Shown here in pieces: positions 1-10,815 of a stretch of DNA of 64,000 nt. Under the pieces are notes generated by a model, which made no database searches, was not told the origin of the DNA, and worked only from the letters and a program-made list of their open reading frames with translations. The first letter of the stretch is position 1, and each line of letters starts with the position of its first letter. The position numbers and the translations under genes were made by a program. This stretch comes from Bryoerythrophyllum caledonicum. Lineage: Eukaryota > Streptophyta > Bryopsida > Pottiales > Pottiaceae. The stretch is taken from NCBI GenBank assembly GCA_963971425.1, contig OZ020517.1, positions 8,682,501-8,746,500 on the forward strand, given 5' to 3'.

Positions 1-80
1 ATAAAAAAAATAACTATATAAATAAAAAAAACTTATCGTAAGATAGTTGATGGTACGGACGTATAAAGGTGTTGATTCGC

Positions 81-330
81 ACAACCTGATGGCCAAGTCG
101 TGGACTTGGTTGGCTGGAAATGTCATGGTTAGTGGCCGCCGCCAGTCCGGGTTCGAACCTGATCGAGCCCGTCGAGTGGTTGGGTGGCCCACGGCTTGGC
201 TCGCTAGTGAGGCATGAAAAATACCAGTCAACCCGCTACCTACCCCCCTGAGCAGTGACAAGAGCGGTGCAGCACCTACATGCTAACACTTGCCCAAATC
301 CTCAAACCGTGGTTCTCACCACGACCAAAC
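81..330 (+). repeat. tRNA-derived SINE-like repeat
   Basis: A perfect RNA polymerase III A box (TGGCCAAGTCG, 90-100) is followed about 50 bases later by a perfect B box (GGTTCGAACC, 150-159). The arms around the B box pair imperfectly (TCCGG with CCTGA), and no full acceptor stem can be drawn, so this looks like a tRNA-derived head rather than a working tRNA gene. The downstream non-tRNA body and its right edge are uncertain. No second copy was seen in the window, so SINE status rests on the promoter boxes alone. Confidence 0.5.
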
Positions 331-2719
331 TTTTTTACCTCATCTAACCGCTAGCTGTAATCAAAACATATCCACACTGGTATTAATATCTACATGATGG
401 AAGAATTTCCATTAGGACAACGTCATGAAGATGATCATCCTTCGTGTCGTCAAATGTACCTACACTACAAATCCAAAACCTACGGTTGGTATCCAACATC
501 GAAATAGGCTCAAATGCTTGGTCGATATCTGACCCTAGCCAAAAGTCTATGGTAAAAGCATTGGCTAGGAGGAGAAGCAACAATACTAACTCCGAGAATT
601 TACCACAAACAGAAACCACCTCGAGATCTATCTACGCATTCTATCTATAGGGTAAGGGTACAAACGGACAACCTGCACCTACAAAATCACCAAACTTTGT
701 GGTTCCCCAGTCATCACCTCCGGCTAGCACATGCCCAACTACAACCCCTAGATGGAAAATTCTTGCCAGCCATGAACTCAACTTGACTCCTATGGTACTC
801 TATCATAAAATAAAGGCAACAAAAAATAGGGCCACCGGAAAACTCCGGCAACAAGCCCGCTGCGCCGGGAAGGTACTACATAAGAACCCGGAAATGAAAA
901 CCGGATCTTCTCCCCCAATAACATTAAAGCATAATGGACAAAGGGTTCAAAGCCATTGACACACACTTGAAATGGATGGCCCCCAATCGCAATACCTGCA
1001 ATGCAAAGGAGAACACTCGAAAGTATTCCCCTCCAATGTCCAAAACTAAAGAAGTATTGGTATGTTGACCGTGGTGTTTAGAAACACAACTCTCCCCAAT
1101 GCTAGTTCCACAATGGGTAATTTAATGCGTCAACAAGCCAATCCAACACTAAAATTGGATTAAATGAAAAACCTTCAACTAGAGGCGTAAATTTTACTCA
1201 CATCCCAGTTAAATTGCCTTTGCAAACTACCTCCAAAGCTTAGACACAGATCTTTTAAAAAAAAATTAAAACCACATACAAATGTTATTTTTCAAAGTTG
1301 TGAAAACTATAAAATTTTAACAAACAAGTCTTATATTTGGTACATGAATCCAAATCCGCAATCGAACTTCAAAAACTCTAAAAATGCAAAAATTGAAATA
1401 CTAAGCTTCCATTCCAAGGACTCCCTAAAATTTGACTTGCGTATGCACGCAAATGGGGTCCGCAACACGATTTTAGTTACTTGTATTTAATGTCTCCTCG
1501 CATTGCTAGCTTTGGATCCCGTAGCCCCTTAGCCCGTGGATGTGCGCTTGATCCCGTGGTTGCAGCCCCAAGTTGTTGTCTCTTCGCAGCTCGTAGGCTA
1601 GGATCCTGCGTGCCAACCAGCCCTTGCTCGTCACTTTGCTCGCCAAGTCAATACTCCACTCCCTGGCCTTCACCAATTCTATTGTAGGGAATGATCCTCG
1701 CCTCGATGTTCCTTGACCTTACCTTGCACGCAGCCTCCGCCTTTACCTAACTCTAAGCCCGAGGACCTGATGACCCACACACCATGTGCACCCGCGTCTC
1801 GACTCTCAACTGCCCGTGAGTCCAGTGCCGAAACTCGATCTACTCAAGTCCTACAGAGTTTCAGTATGAATATCCGTTTCCAACAAATCCGCGCATCCGT
1901 GGTTTTGTGGCTAATTGCTCCGTAGGGCCATGTGCCCGTTGTTATTCCCAATCGCAGTTCCTGGTTGCACACCATTTAACAAAGTTCCTTCCTGGGCTGG
2001 CCTTGACCTTGTGCTACCTGTGGATGAAACCCCGCCTTGGTGGATGAACAATTGCTAACAACGCTTTTGTCAGTCAATGTTGGATGATAAATCTGGTCAT
2101 TGGATGAAATATCGGGGTCTCTCTCAGTGAGCAACTTGCTTCTCTCAAAACAACTTCTTACGAAACATGAGCATGAGCTCCCCTTCTCACACTCATAACT
2201 TTGAATATCAATAAGACTTGTACTAATGCGACATTTAAATTATAACCCACTCTTCCTCTATTCTTCCATTTTCTACAAACACTTCAAAATGCAAAAATAA
2301 TGGAAAAATATAAGAGAAATGGAGGTCATTGTCAAGTGAAAGTGTTGCATATCATAAGGGTAGTGAAACTTCATGCACACTATAGTAAGTGAATCTACGA
2401 GTGTGAAGTGAAATGGAAAGCATTAAGACTTTACTAATGGCTTAAACCGCCACTTACAAGCGACTCTCAATCACTACTCTCCACTCTCGCTCACAAAGCT
2501 TAACTTGACAAAGACGTCAAGTCAACGACATGTGCGACGCTATACGCACACACTCACAACTGACGTAAGTGGATGAAAAACATCCACAGATTAATGCAGT
2601 GCACCACCGTACGTCCCTAAACCCGTAGATTAGCAACAACTAACCTACACTAGAACATTGCGATACAGAGAGGCCCTCGACGCCACGTCCCTTGGCAGCA
2701 CTTCTTACCTTCATGCTTC
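331..2719. other. Non-coding stretch, no gene recognised
   Basis: Only short open frames without recognisable domains occur here. 1480-1930 is richer in C and T than its surroundings. A short inverted repeat (ACTTGAC ... GTCAAGT, about 2502-2521) is present. No transposase, RNA gene or host exon was recognised. Confidence 0.6.
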
Positions 2720-4957
2720 ATGACTTGCGATGATATGGAGACATGGAGTACTATTAAATATGCATGGCCGGATGATAATGTCTCCATCTACCTGTGTGTT
2801 TTCCACATTATTAAATATTGGAAGAACCATATTCTTCTTAAGGTTCCAAATGTTGGAAACTTAGGGGCGGTTTACACTACCGACCAAGAACTCGTCCCAT
2901 GCACCTCTAAAATCTGTGATTGGCTCCATTAACTCGTCCCGAGATGACTTGGATTTACACTATGAGGAAAAATAAAAGTGACCAAAGGATTCGAGGTCCT
3001 AAAAAGGCCTAGAAACAGACCAAGTGGATAATGTTGAAGGGTCCCTCGGATTTTGCGGCAAAGGAGGCAAAAAGGGTTCTCTCATTGCTGAATAAAGAGA
3101 CCATGGGTCTGAAATGCTGTTTTATTATTTTTATTTATTATTTTTAAAATTATATATTTTTTTTATTTTTTATTTTTTGAGGGGGCCCAACGTTATTGTA
3201 GATACAATGGCGGCCACCTTTTATTACCTCATACCGTTACACTTTGAACTCAAAGTAGAAAAGGTCATCGCTTTCCTTGTATCATTCCCTCATTTGTCTT
3301 GTGTGCCTTGATTCTTGTAGTATTTTGTCGATTTGGCTTGTTTTATTTTCTTTGTTTTTTTAAGGCAACATTGTTACATTGCCCTTTTTAGGCATTCATT
3401 AAAAAAATCAGCACACCCACTTTTTAGTACATGGTCATTCCTTCCGGTCCAAGTTTGGTTTACACTTAGTGAGAGGCCCAAGGGCTTTAAAAATTACATT
3501 TTTCTAAAGTGTAACCATGGAAGTGTGACCATGAAGTGTGACCATGGAATTAATCCATTTTCCTTGGACATGGTTCTTGGTCTATAGCGTAAACCGCCCC
3601 TTAAGACATCTTGTATACAAAGATTTTCACAGTTTTTTGTACCTACATATTGATTTCAAAGAAGAATAATTGGATTTCTTGGAACGTGCAAAGAAGATTG
3701 GAGAAACACTTTTCTAATATTATTATGTGGATGCATTCCAAAAGTACTTCGACACACATTACAAGCATCAAGGTATATGATTCCTCCTCCTTCTTTCATG
3801 TCTTTGTATTTAAGTATACTTTCTTACAATGTTATATTCTACTTCAAAATGCCGATTATCACTATGATGATAGCTTATAATTTTAATGTGTTTTATTTCA
3901 ATTATGTTAGAGTTGTATCTTATTGGTTACCATCGGCATCATCATGCAAATGAAGGCACTCATTCAAGCATTGAAGGTTACCATGGAGCTCTAAAACGAT
4001 GGATGTTGATGGATAATCAAGATATGCGGGGGAGAAGAATTGATTTTCTAGCCAAGCGTTAGACAACTCCGGTTGTCAACCACTACATGTATATGCAAAG
4101 GCAAAGGTGAACGGATACATTCAAAACAAGTCCATTGAAGGAATTCTTGAGAGGAAAATTGCACCAGCAAAAGCAATTTCTCTTCAAGATATTCTACCGC
4201 CAAAAGATGGTGATTTACTTTGGAAAGTAAAATTGCAACCCATTGAAGACCGTTGGTATGACATCCGTGAACCATTCACTTTGTATGTGTGTTGTTCATG
4301 TGAATAGAGCGGCGTACGGAGCAATTTTTGTAAGCATCAACTCATTGTTCTAAAAGTTTCCACTAATTTTTCTTGGCAAAATATGTTTGAATATTTAGGA
4401 TCCTTTTATGGTTCCATATAGAGGGGGCTTAAAGCAACGTTCACCCACAATGTTCCAAGTGACCCATTTCAAGATGTCTATAGTGAAGATGATGATGACA
4501 AAGATGTTCCGGAAGACAATGAGGATGCAACGATGTTCTGAGAGATGATGATGTGACGAGGGATGGCAATGTTAACGACCATTTAATTGGCAATATAGAA
4601 GCGAAGAGGGGGCAACCATCCACTAAAGGTACTTTGCGTATAATTAGTGATTCGGTAGACGATGCGATATCTGAACCCACAACCGGTGGTGATGCTCTAC
4701 TTCAGCATTTGCAATCCATGATGACTACTACGGCATGTGACATTCAAAGAATCCGAACATTGAAAGAAAACAACATTTCTCATCCTCAAGTAACTTTTGA
4801 GATTGTTTACACTCAAGATGGAAATTTGATTGCTAGGAAAAAATATTTTAGAGAAAGGTTAGTAGGCTTGCAAAAGAGGAGAAGGAACAATACTAGGTTG
4901 TGTAGATACTCTCTAGGTAATAGGTTATGTTATTGTTCAGTATTCGCAGTCATATAA
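2720..4957 (+). pseudogene. MULE-type SWIM transposase remnant, split by a MITE
   Basis: Decayed transposase of the MULE/FAR1-like type. 2720-2860 encodes the typical block where a Trp-Pro is followed by a Cys/His pair and KYWKNH-like residues (WPDDNVSIYLCVFHIIKYW). After the inserted MITE, about 3940-4065 encodes HHANEGTHSSIEGYHGALKR and RGRRIDFLAKR, then NHYMYMQRQR, and 4107-4340 encodes a SWIM zinc finger (CCSCE ... CKHQ, last Cys-His about 4329-4337). The acidic C-terminal part (4553-4957) follows. There is a stop at the Trp position after CSCE (4305-4307), several further stops and frame changes, and the N-terminal half is missing. The order of blocks matches SWIM-finger MULE transposases; no TIRs were identified. 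A domesticated host relative is possible, but the breaks argue for a dead transposon. Confidence 0.75.
2864..3600 (+). mobile_element. Harbinger-type MITE, copy A (737 bp)
   Basis: The ends are inverted: GGGGCGGTTTACAC on the left and GCGTAAACCGCCCC on the right, flanked by a TTA duplication (2861-2863 and 3601-3603). A second copy lies in reverse orientation at 42599-43318 with TAA duplications. Three-base TWA target duplications and G-rich ends are hallmarks of PIF/Harbinger non-autonomous elements. It has no coding capacity. It sits inside the MULE transposase remnant, so it is younger than that element. Confidence 0.9.
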
Positions 4958-5649
4958 CTATTATCAATGTTTATTTTTCCATAAAAGTGTCTGATGATTG
5001 TTGACCATGATTTGATTCAATATTTTGATTGGGAACCAAGGAGGGTAAGAATGTGAAATGAACTTAGAAAGTAATTATTATTATGAAAAGAGTTTAGAAG
5101 CCTAGAAAGTGCCCTTGTACTACCGTTTGGAAAAATTGTGAAATACTCGTCACAACAAGGACATAGTGAATAAAACGCCATTGGAGGACTACATATGTAA
5201 TGCTCAATATCCGTCACGGACATAATGAAAGCCACAATATGTCAATGTAGTTCTTACCGATAAGATGAGAATAAGCTTCATACAATGACGAATTCTATTT
5301 CTATAAATATTATAGAAAAGAAGGATTAGAAATTGTGAAATTTTCATTATAATTTGTAAAATATAGTGTACGAATTGAATTACATGTTTTTGTTATCGGA
5401 AAAAACATTCAAAGTACCTTAATAGGGTGATGAACCAAAATAGATTTTAAATTTAATTAATGGGATATTTGAAAAAAAACTAGAAACTCTGACAAAAAGG
5501 TATACACAAATACACATGAAGGTGCATAAAAATATTCAAGAACCAAATAAACACACAAGAAGTATACAACAATGAAATGGGTAATGAGAAAAAACACAAC
5601 AAACATATAACATAGTCAAATTGAAATACACCACACCAATTTGAAATAA
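4958..5649. other. AT-rich spacer, no gene recognised
   Basis: No domain, RNA gene or clear repeat was seen. It may be the 3' part of the MULE element, but no terminal repeat was found. Confidence 0.5.
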
Positions 5650-6446
5650 TGTCTTAAGCATCATTGCATCCCTCATCGTCTTCCAAAACTTCCGCTCTTC
5701 AAGAGAGGACACATAAAACTCAAAACACATTGCAAAGACCTAAGAAAGGCTACGTTGTCTTCCGCCTCTTCAATAAAACTTCACAGGTTGTCTTCGGTGT
5801 CTCCATCTTCTTCCCTCTACAACTTCTTTTTCACTGTCATCAAAGTCATCTTTTGGAAGATCTTTAGCATGTAAATCTTTGCAAACGCTACGTGCCGTCT
5901 CAACTTTCTTCAGGAAAAGAATGTTCTTCACGTAGAAGACATTCTTTTTGGCTTTCAGATAGCGGTCAATGAATATGTTCTTCCCCTCTTTGTATTTTTA
6001 AACCAACAACAATTATGTAAATGAAACATATTAGCCAATCATGAATTGCAAACAAAGATGTTTCATCAAAATTAGAATTTACAAAGTACACAATAGAAAT
6101 GAATTGTTTTACCATACATTACTTGAATGGTGCATTGTCGGTGCCATCTCACTAAGTCATCCACTTCTCCTCTTCTCCACTTCAAATCCTTCTTCCAATC
6201 CTTGCGCTCATTGAAATATGATTTCAACCCGTCAAATTCCACACGCTCCATCTTGTCCGCGTTCATGCGTTGGCTATTGATAGAGCAAAGCCTTGATTCC
6301 ACCTTTTTCAGATGACCTAGGGGTAAAGCAAGTAGCGCCTTGCTGTGGCAATTACGTAGGTGGGCATTTGGATGTCGGCGATTTGAAAAAGGGCCATCTT
6401 TACACCCCACAACCGCATAGTGCCACCGCTTTGCTGCCTTCTTCAT
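5650..6446 (-). pseudogene. Unrecognised coding remnant, two exon-like blocks
   Basis: Two minus-strand blocks look protein-like. The first (6446 down to about 6120) has Lys/Trp-rich text such as FDGLKSYFNERKDWKKDLKW and WRRGEVDDLVRWHRQC. The second (about 6000 down to 5650) reads YKEGKNIFIDRYLKAKKNVF and then a basic/acidic tail (DLPKDDFDDSEKEVVEGRR). A sequence resembling an intron separates them. I do not recognise the family. The charged, Trp-punctuated pattern and the transposon setting suggest a DNA-binding accessory protein of a transposon, but that is inference. Stops and frame changes are present and no intact start-to-stop gene can be drawn. Confidence 0.35.
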
Positions 6447-7404
6447 GTCCTTGAAATCTTATCCAAGGACGGCCTCTTGTAAACATGTAATCACCATCTT
6501 GCATGTTGAAATAGTGAGGAAAATTGCCGTCAATAATCGGATACAAGTCGTAGTAAACATCGTACGTTAAAACAAGAATATAAAGTAATCACTATTAGAG
6601 TCAGTTACATTGGAAGTACATATGATTTCTTTGGAATTAAATATAATTAGTGACAGCCAAACTCTCTAAATAGTAGGAAGAGTATGCAAAACACTAAAAA
6701 AACTAGAAATAAGTATCTGAAATTGACAATACCCATTAGAGACAGCAAAAACATACAAAAACCGTCACTGGAAAGCTTTGTACAAGTATTGATAAATAGC
6801 AATATCCGTCATAGATACCCGAAATCATGAAAAAAAATTCACTTTTAACCTCTATACACTTATGAAACAATAGCAATATTTGCCAATACTCCTTCAAGAT
6901 GCAAAAATACGTCACTATCCTTCACTGTGAAAAAACATAACACCTCAAAAGTACAAAAGTTGGCCCACATTGTAACAAACTTTCAATTTCTCACTAAATG
7001 CTCACTTCCTTCCAGAAAAATCACTTACAACATATGTCTCTCTCTACCAGTATCCCACAATCTAATGTGCTTATTTTGAATCTTGACAATAAAATGTCTC
7101 TCACCTCTAAAACCTCCTTACAACATCAAAAAAATAGCTCCCTCTCTCACATTGCAATATCCTCACTAAAACTTTTAAAAACCTAATTACATTGCAAAAC
7201 CGTAATGACTACAATTTAAATCTCTAACTTCAAATTTAGCTCAGTAATCAAGCATGTAAGCCTAGGTTTTTGGATTTACCTGTGTGATAATGATTGTTGC
7301 AGCAGAGCAGTCCAAAAGGCAGCAACAGTTTTGTGGGTCAAGGCGCGATGGAAGGCTGTGGGGAGGAGCGCACGGCAAAAGGGGGCAACACAGCGGATGG
7401 GGGC
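6447..7404. other. AT-rich spacer
   Basis: No gene or multicopy repeat was recognised. The phrase 'ccgtca' recurs at several places between 5200 and 6930 in different contexts, without clear repeat borders. Confidence 0.5.
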
Positions 7405-7410
7405 GCGCAG

Positions 7411-7618
7411 TATGGAATGCCAAAACGACCATTCAATGTCGTCCCTAGTACCCCGGGGAAGATTCCCGTTACCCTGGAAAAGATGCCATGTATCCCGGGG
7501 AAGATTCTCCTGACCCAGCATAGTTGCCGGATATCTCGAGGTGTGCGTCTCCGTACGGATATCAACCTATATTCGTACGCATACACTTGTATTCGTATAG
7601 AATACTTGCTGCCCGTTT
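7411..7618 (+). repeat. Left terminal inverted repeat of the gene-carrying element
   Basis: Matches the reverse complement of 10603-10809 along its whole length with scattered differences. It contains three 21-base units beginning at about 7449 (patterned on ACCCCGGGGAAGATTCCCGT), giving a GC-rich internal minisatellite. The frame YGMPKRPFNVVPSTPGKIPV is open in both copies, but the 21-base periodicity explains that without coding. Confidence 0.85.
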
Positions 7619-7950
7619 GGACCCTGCCTGGTCTGCCCAATGAAGCATCCTGACCTTCCATCTACACGCACGATCAACGATGCAACTGTTTCTTCCTCGC
7701 AGACACCAAGTTCAGGGTTTGGAGGCGCCACCATCACGTTCGCGCAGTTGCTCCTCGTAGGGTTCGGTGCGTGAGTGGTTTGCGTTCTTTGTCCTTGCGA
7801 TCGCGTGAGGGAGGGTGATGCATTGATGTTGAGGATGATGTACGTGATGATCGGTAGGTCTTTCCCAATTCAATAGAGAATATGTTGTTTTGTGTCGTGG
7901 TGTAGTATACCTGCTTTGTTCTTGCCTGGTTGTGAGGTTTGATGTAGCGG

Positions 7951-8144
7951 CGATGGCTTTTGATGTAGGGTTTGGAGGCGCCACCATCACATTCGCGCAA
8001 GACGCTCTTGAGCGGTACCGCAGAATTGTGCCGCACCTCCGTCTAGCTGGACCTACTTTGTTCGCGCCTGTCATCAACGCTGCGGTTGATATAGTTGAAG
8101 AGAGTGGCGGCCAGTACCATATCCTTATCATCATTGGCGGTTAG
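7951..8144 (+). pseudogene. RGLG-type copine/vWA domain exon fragment
   Basis: The frame reads ALERYRRIVPHLRLAGPTLF, APVINAAVDIVEESGGQYHI and LIIIGG. This matches the part of plant RGLG (RING domain ligase) E3 proteins in the copine/vWA domain that usually reads RYREIVPQLKLAGPTSFAP ... VEQSGGQYHVLVIIADG. Only about 60 codons remain. The frame closes at TAG just after a possible splice donor near 8139, and the rest of the domain and the RING finger are absent. A 33-base stretch (7967-7999) is a near repeat of 7714-7746, 253 bases upstream. It is a fragment inside the TIR element, on the opposite strand to the transaldolase fragment. Confidence 0.75.
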
Positions 8145-8451
8145 TTTACCTTCCCTGCTCTGTCAGGGTTGAGCTACGAGGCAGCCTTTGATTTGGTGTC
8201 GTTTTGTCTTTGAATTGTGAAAGATGCCATGTTGTGAAAGATGAGATTCTGGTATTTCAACTCACCTTCAAGACAAATGCAAGCTTGCATCAAATCAATT
8301 TGTGCCGTAGTATGGATCCTGTTGATAACCTGCAGACACATATGTGGTTTAGAATTTGGTTTAAGGACTTAAGTGGTGCTGTAAGTTGAAGTGATTTAGG
8401 ATAACCACTCATGAGAATCCGCACAAGTTGAAATTACAAGATGCAACTTAA

Positions 8452-9147
8452 TCTATATATATAAAAGAATACAAGATGAAGAACACGTCAAGTGGATGAA
8501 CACGTCGGATGTAAAACACGTCGAGCTTGGATGAAAAAGTGGTGCGAAAGTTAAAAGTTATAAATTTTAACTCCCGGTCACGTGACTCTCTTTCTTGATT
8601 TTGACCTCTTGATGTGAAGGGTGAGGCACGGTGATGCACTCTTCTTGACTCTTGATATTAGGTAGTAACCTAATGACTCTTGATTTTGACCTCTTGATGT
8701 GAAGGGGTTTCTCCTCTTATATTGGGCAAGTGATACTTATGTGTACAAAGGGTTGATCAAAATGCAAATGTAAAGCGAAAGTACTTTATTTTTGAAGTGG
8801 ATTTAAGCTAGGGTAACGTTTACATGCACTCCAAAAATATATGTACTTTTCCAATTAGATTTGATTTGAGCTTATAGGTTTTAAAATACAAAACATACAA
8901 AGGTAAATTTAACACACCACACTCCGCTCTCCCCGTCGGGACGATGGGTACTAAAAGTTAGGGTTTTGGATAAAATGAAAAGCTAAAAGTTAGGGTTTTG
9001 GATGAAAGGATAGGGCGGGGACGGGGACGGGGAACGGGGGACAAGGACGGAGGGGACGATCGATTGGAGGAAAAGGGCTAGGGGATGGGGAGGTGGGGAC
9101 TCAACACAAAAAAATGTTGTGTCCGGAGGACACGAGTACCCCACTAG
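8452..9147 (+). mobile_element. Non-autonomous Helitron 1 (696 bp)
   Basis: It begins with TCTATATATATAAAAGAATA after a host A (8451). It ends in CTAG (9144-9147), preceded by a short hairpin GTGTCC-GGA-GGACAC (9119-9133). The 5'-TC, the 3' hairpin about 10 bases from CTRR, and insertion after A are diagnostic of Helitrons. No Rep/helicase coding is present. A GGGGAC-rich stretch lies at about 9014-9055. A telo-box-like phrase (GTTAGGGTTTTGG) occurs twice near 8950-9001. Confidence 0.85.
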
Positions 9148-9507
9148 TCTATATATGTAAAAGAATATAGGATGAGAAATGGGCGCGCCGGATGGATGAA
9201 CGCGCCGATGAAAGTGGACAATCTATCCGTCCACCGCTCCCGGTCACGTGACCTTTGGAATTGCCATTTGAATCAAATGTGCCTTTTAAATTGAATGTGA
9301 ACTTTGAAAGAATCCTCCATTTGTGCCCTTTGGAGGAATCCTTTATAGTGCCCTTTGGACGAATCCTTTTTATAATCCGAACAATGCTAAGGCCGCACAT
9401 ATGTAAAAGTATCCTATGATGAATAAATATTAATCCATTTCTATTGTTTCATACAACAAAAATTATCCAACAAGAAAGATGTCCAAAGGACATTGGTATC
9501 CCACTAG
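9148..9507 (+). mobile_element. Non-autonomous Helitron 2 (360 bp), adjoining Helitron 1
   Basis: It begins TCTATATATGTAAAAGAATA immediately after the CTAG of Helitron 1. It ends with hairpin ATGTCC-AAA-GGACAT (9479-9493) and CCCACTAG, followed by T (9508). Its ends are close relatives of Helitron 1, while the interior differs. The two form a head-to-tail pair sharing one A/T insertion site. Confidence 0.85.
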
Positions 9508-9731
9508 TCTCTCATAAAAGTCTATCAACAGTCTGCACACTTCGACAAAGTCACAAAAGTCACTCACATTGAATTTGACAATGCCAGCTTTCCCTTCTAG
9601 CATACTTAGTGTGCGATGAGTCGTTTAAACTAACTGAGAATGTTTATCATTTGACAAATGAAACAAAGCAAATTTCAAGCATTCATGAGCAAAATTCTCT
9701 CACATGGTACAAGGAGAATCATTGAAATTAC

Positions 9732-10602
9732 CTTGCCCTTCAGCGCGAGTGCATTCTCAGAGCCAGCCGCATTCAGCTTCTTGTCCACCAACGAATCCAC
9801 ACGGCTGACAAAAAAGATGCAACACTTGCAATCTTTGATAAATCTCCTTGAACTGCCTCAAGCCCCTCATACCTTGCCAAAGAGAATATAAGCTGCGAGA
9901 GACAAAAGGAGAGTACATTAGAGGCAGGATAGCTTCAGACACAATCCAGCAAATACCTAAGTTGCAAATTGAAAGGTGTGTGGGCATGACAACTTACCGT
10001 CACATTCACACTGATTGATGAGGCGATGACCTGCTTGATCGACTCAATGCACTCGAGCGTGGCAGGGATCTTGATGAGAACATTGGGCCGGTTGACTCTT
10101 TTGTGCAAATACTTGGCAGAATCGATGGTCCGTTGCGTCTCATTCGCCAACAGAGAGACACTTCGACAGAAATGTACCCATCAATACCGGCACTCTTCTG
10201 GTAAAGAGGGAGAAACAGGTCACATGCATCCTGAATGTCCTTGATCACAAGCTCCCAATACGCTTCCTCCACGTTCTTGCCTTCTCTGATGCAATTCCTG
10301 CAACCAAATCAAAGGAACACATCAGTACTCTACATAAAATATGAGAATCTAAACACAAAGATCCAGAATGTCCCAGATCAAGGCTAAATTACCTGAACTG
10401 GTCATCATATTCAGCAGACCCAGTTATTGTTTTCTCAAAAATCTGCAAAAGAAGAATCACATTCGAAGTAAGCCGTTGATTTCATTCATTCATGATGATA
10501 AACATGAGACCAAATCGTAAGTTGAAGGTGCCGTGGGGTTGTTGGTGACTCCACGAATGCCACTTTTGATCAAAGGCTCCAAGTTCAGGAACACTTTTGA
10601 TC
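9732..10602 (-). pseudogene. Transaldolase gene fragment (4 exons, introns kept)
   Basis: Transaldolase moves a three-carbon ketol unit between sugar phosphates in the pentose phosphate pathway. Exon-like blocks on the minus strand: about 10602-10535 (FLNLEPLIKSGIRGVTNNP), 10442-10394 (IFEKTITGSAEYDDQF), 10297-9998 (IREGKNVEEAYWELVIKDIQ ... GIDGYISVEVS ... RPNVLIKIPATLECIESIKQ ... ISVNVT) and 9892-9732 (LIFSLARYEG ... FFVSRVDSLVDKKLNAAGSE). The Schiff-base Lys sits in LIKIPAT. Splice sites bound the inner exons. Broken: a frame change just after SVEVS (about 10150), one T short in a T-run in the last exon (about 9810), and several residues missing after LARYE. The 5' part is cut by the terminal repeat and the 3' third is absent. 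Retained introns exclude a processed retrocopy. It is a DNA-level capture or duplication. Confidence 0.85.
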
Positions 10603-10809
10603 AAACGGGCAGCAAGTATTCTATATGAATACTACCGTATGCATACGAATACAGGTTGATATCCGTACGGAAACGCACACCTCGTGATATCCGGCAATTG
10701 TGCCGGGTAAGAAGAATCTTCCCCGGGTACATGGCATCTTTCCCAGGGTAACGGGAATTTTCCCCGGGGTACTTGGGACGACATTGAATGGTCGTTTAGG
10801 CATTCCATA
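10603..10809 (-). repeat. Right terminal inverted repeat of the gene-carrying element
   Basis: Inverted partner of 7411-7618. Its inner edge (AAACGGGCAGCAAG) abuts transaldolase coding sequence directly. Its outer edge (CATTCCATA) is followed by GCGCAG, the same six bases that precede the left copy. Confidence 0.85.
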
Positions 10810-10815
10810 GCGCAG

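Larger units (their letters stand above)
7405..10815. mobile_element. TIR element carrying two host gene fragments (Pack-type)
   Basis: Nearly identical inverted copies of a ~207-bp sequence lie at 7411-7618 and 10603-10809. The outer ends are TATGGAATGCC and GGCATTCCATA, each directly abutted by the 6-base direct repeat GCGCAG (7405-7410 and 10810-10815). Between them lie an RGLG/copine-like exon fragment (plus), two Helitrons, and a four-exon transaldolase fragment (minus) cut off exactly at the right terminal repeat. No transposase is visible, so it would be non-autonomous. The layout resembles gene-capturing Pack-MULEs, but a 6-base duplication is short for MULEs (9-11), so the superfamily is open. 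The alternative is two unrelated inverted copies of a 207-bp repeat. Confidence 0.65.

Noticed and set aside
81-175. Functional tRNA gene
   Set aside because: A and B boxes are perfect but no acceptor or anticodon stem closes.
7411-7660. Coding gene from the YGMPKRPFNVVPSTPGK frame shared by 7.4 and 10.8 kb
   Set aside because: The sequence is the terminal inverted repeat, and the open frame comes from a 21-base internal periodicity.
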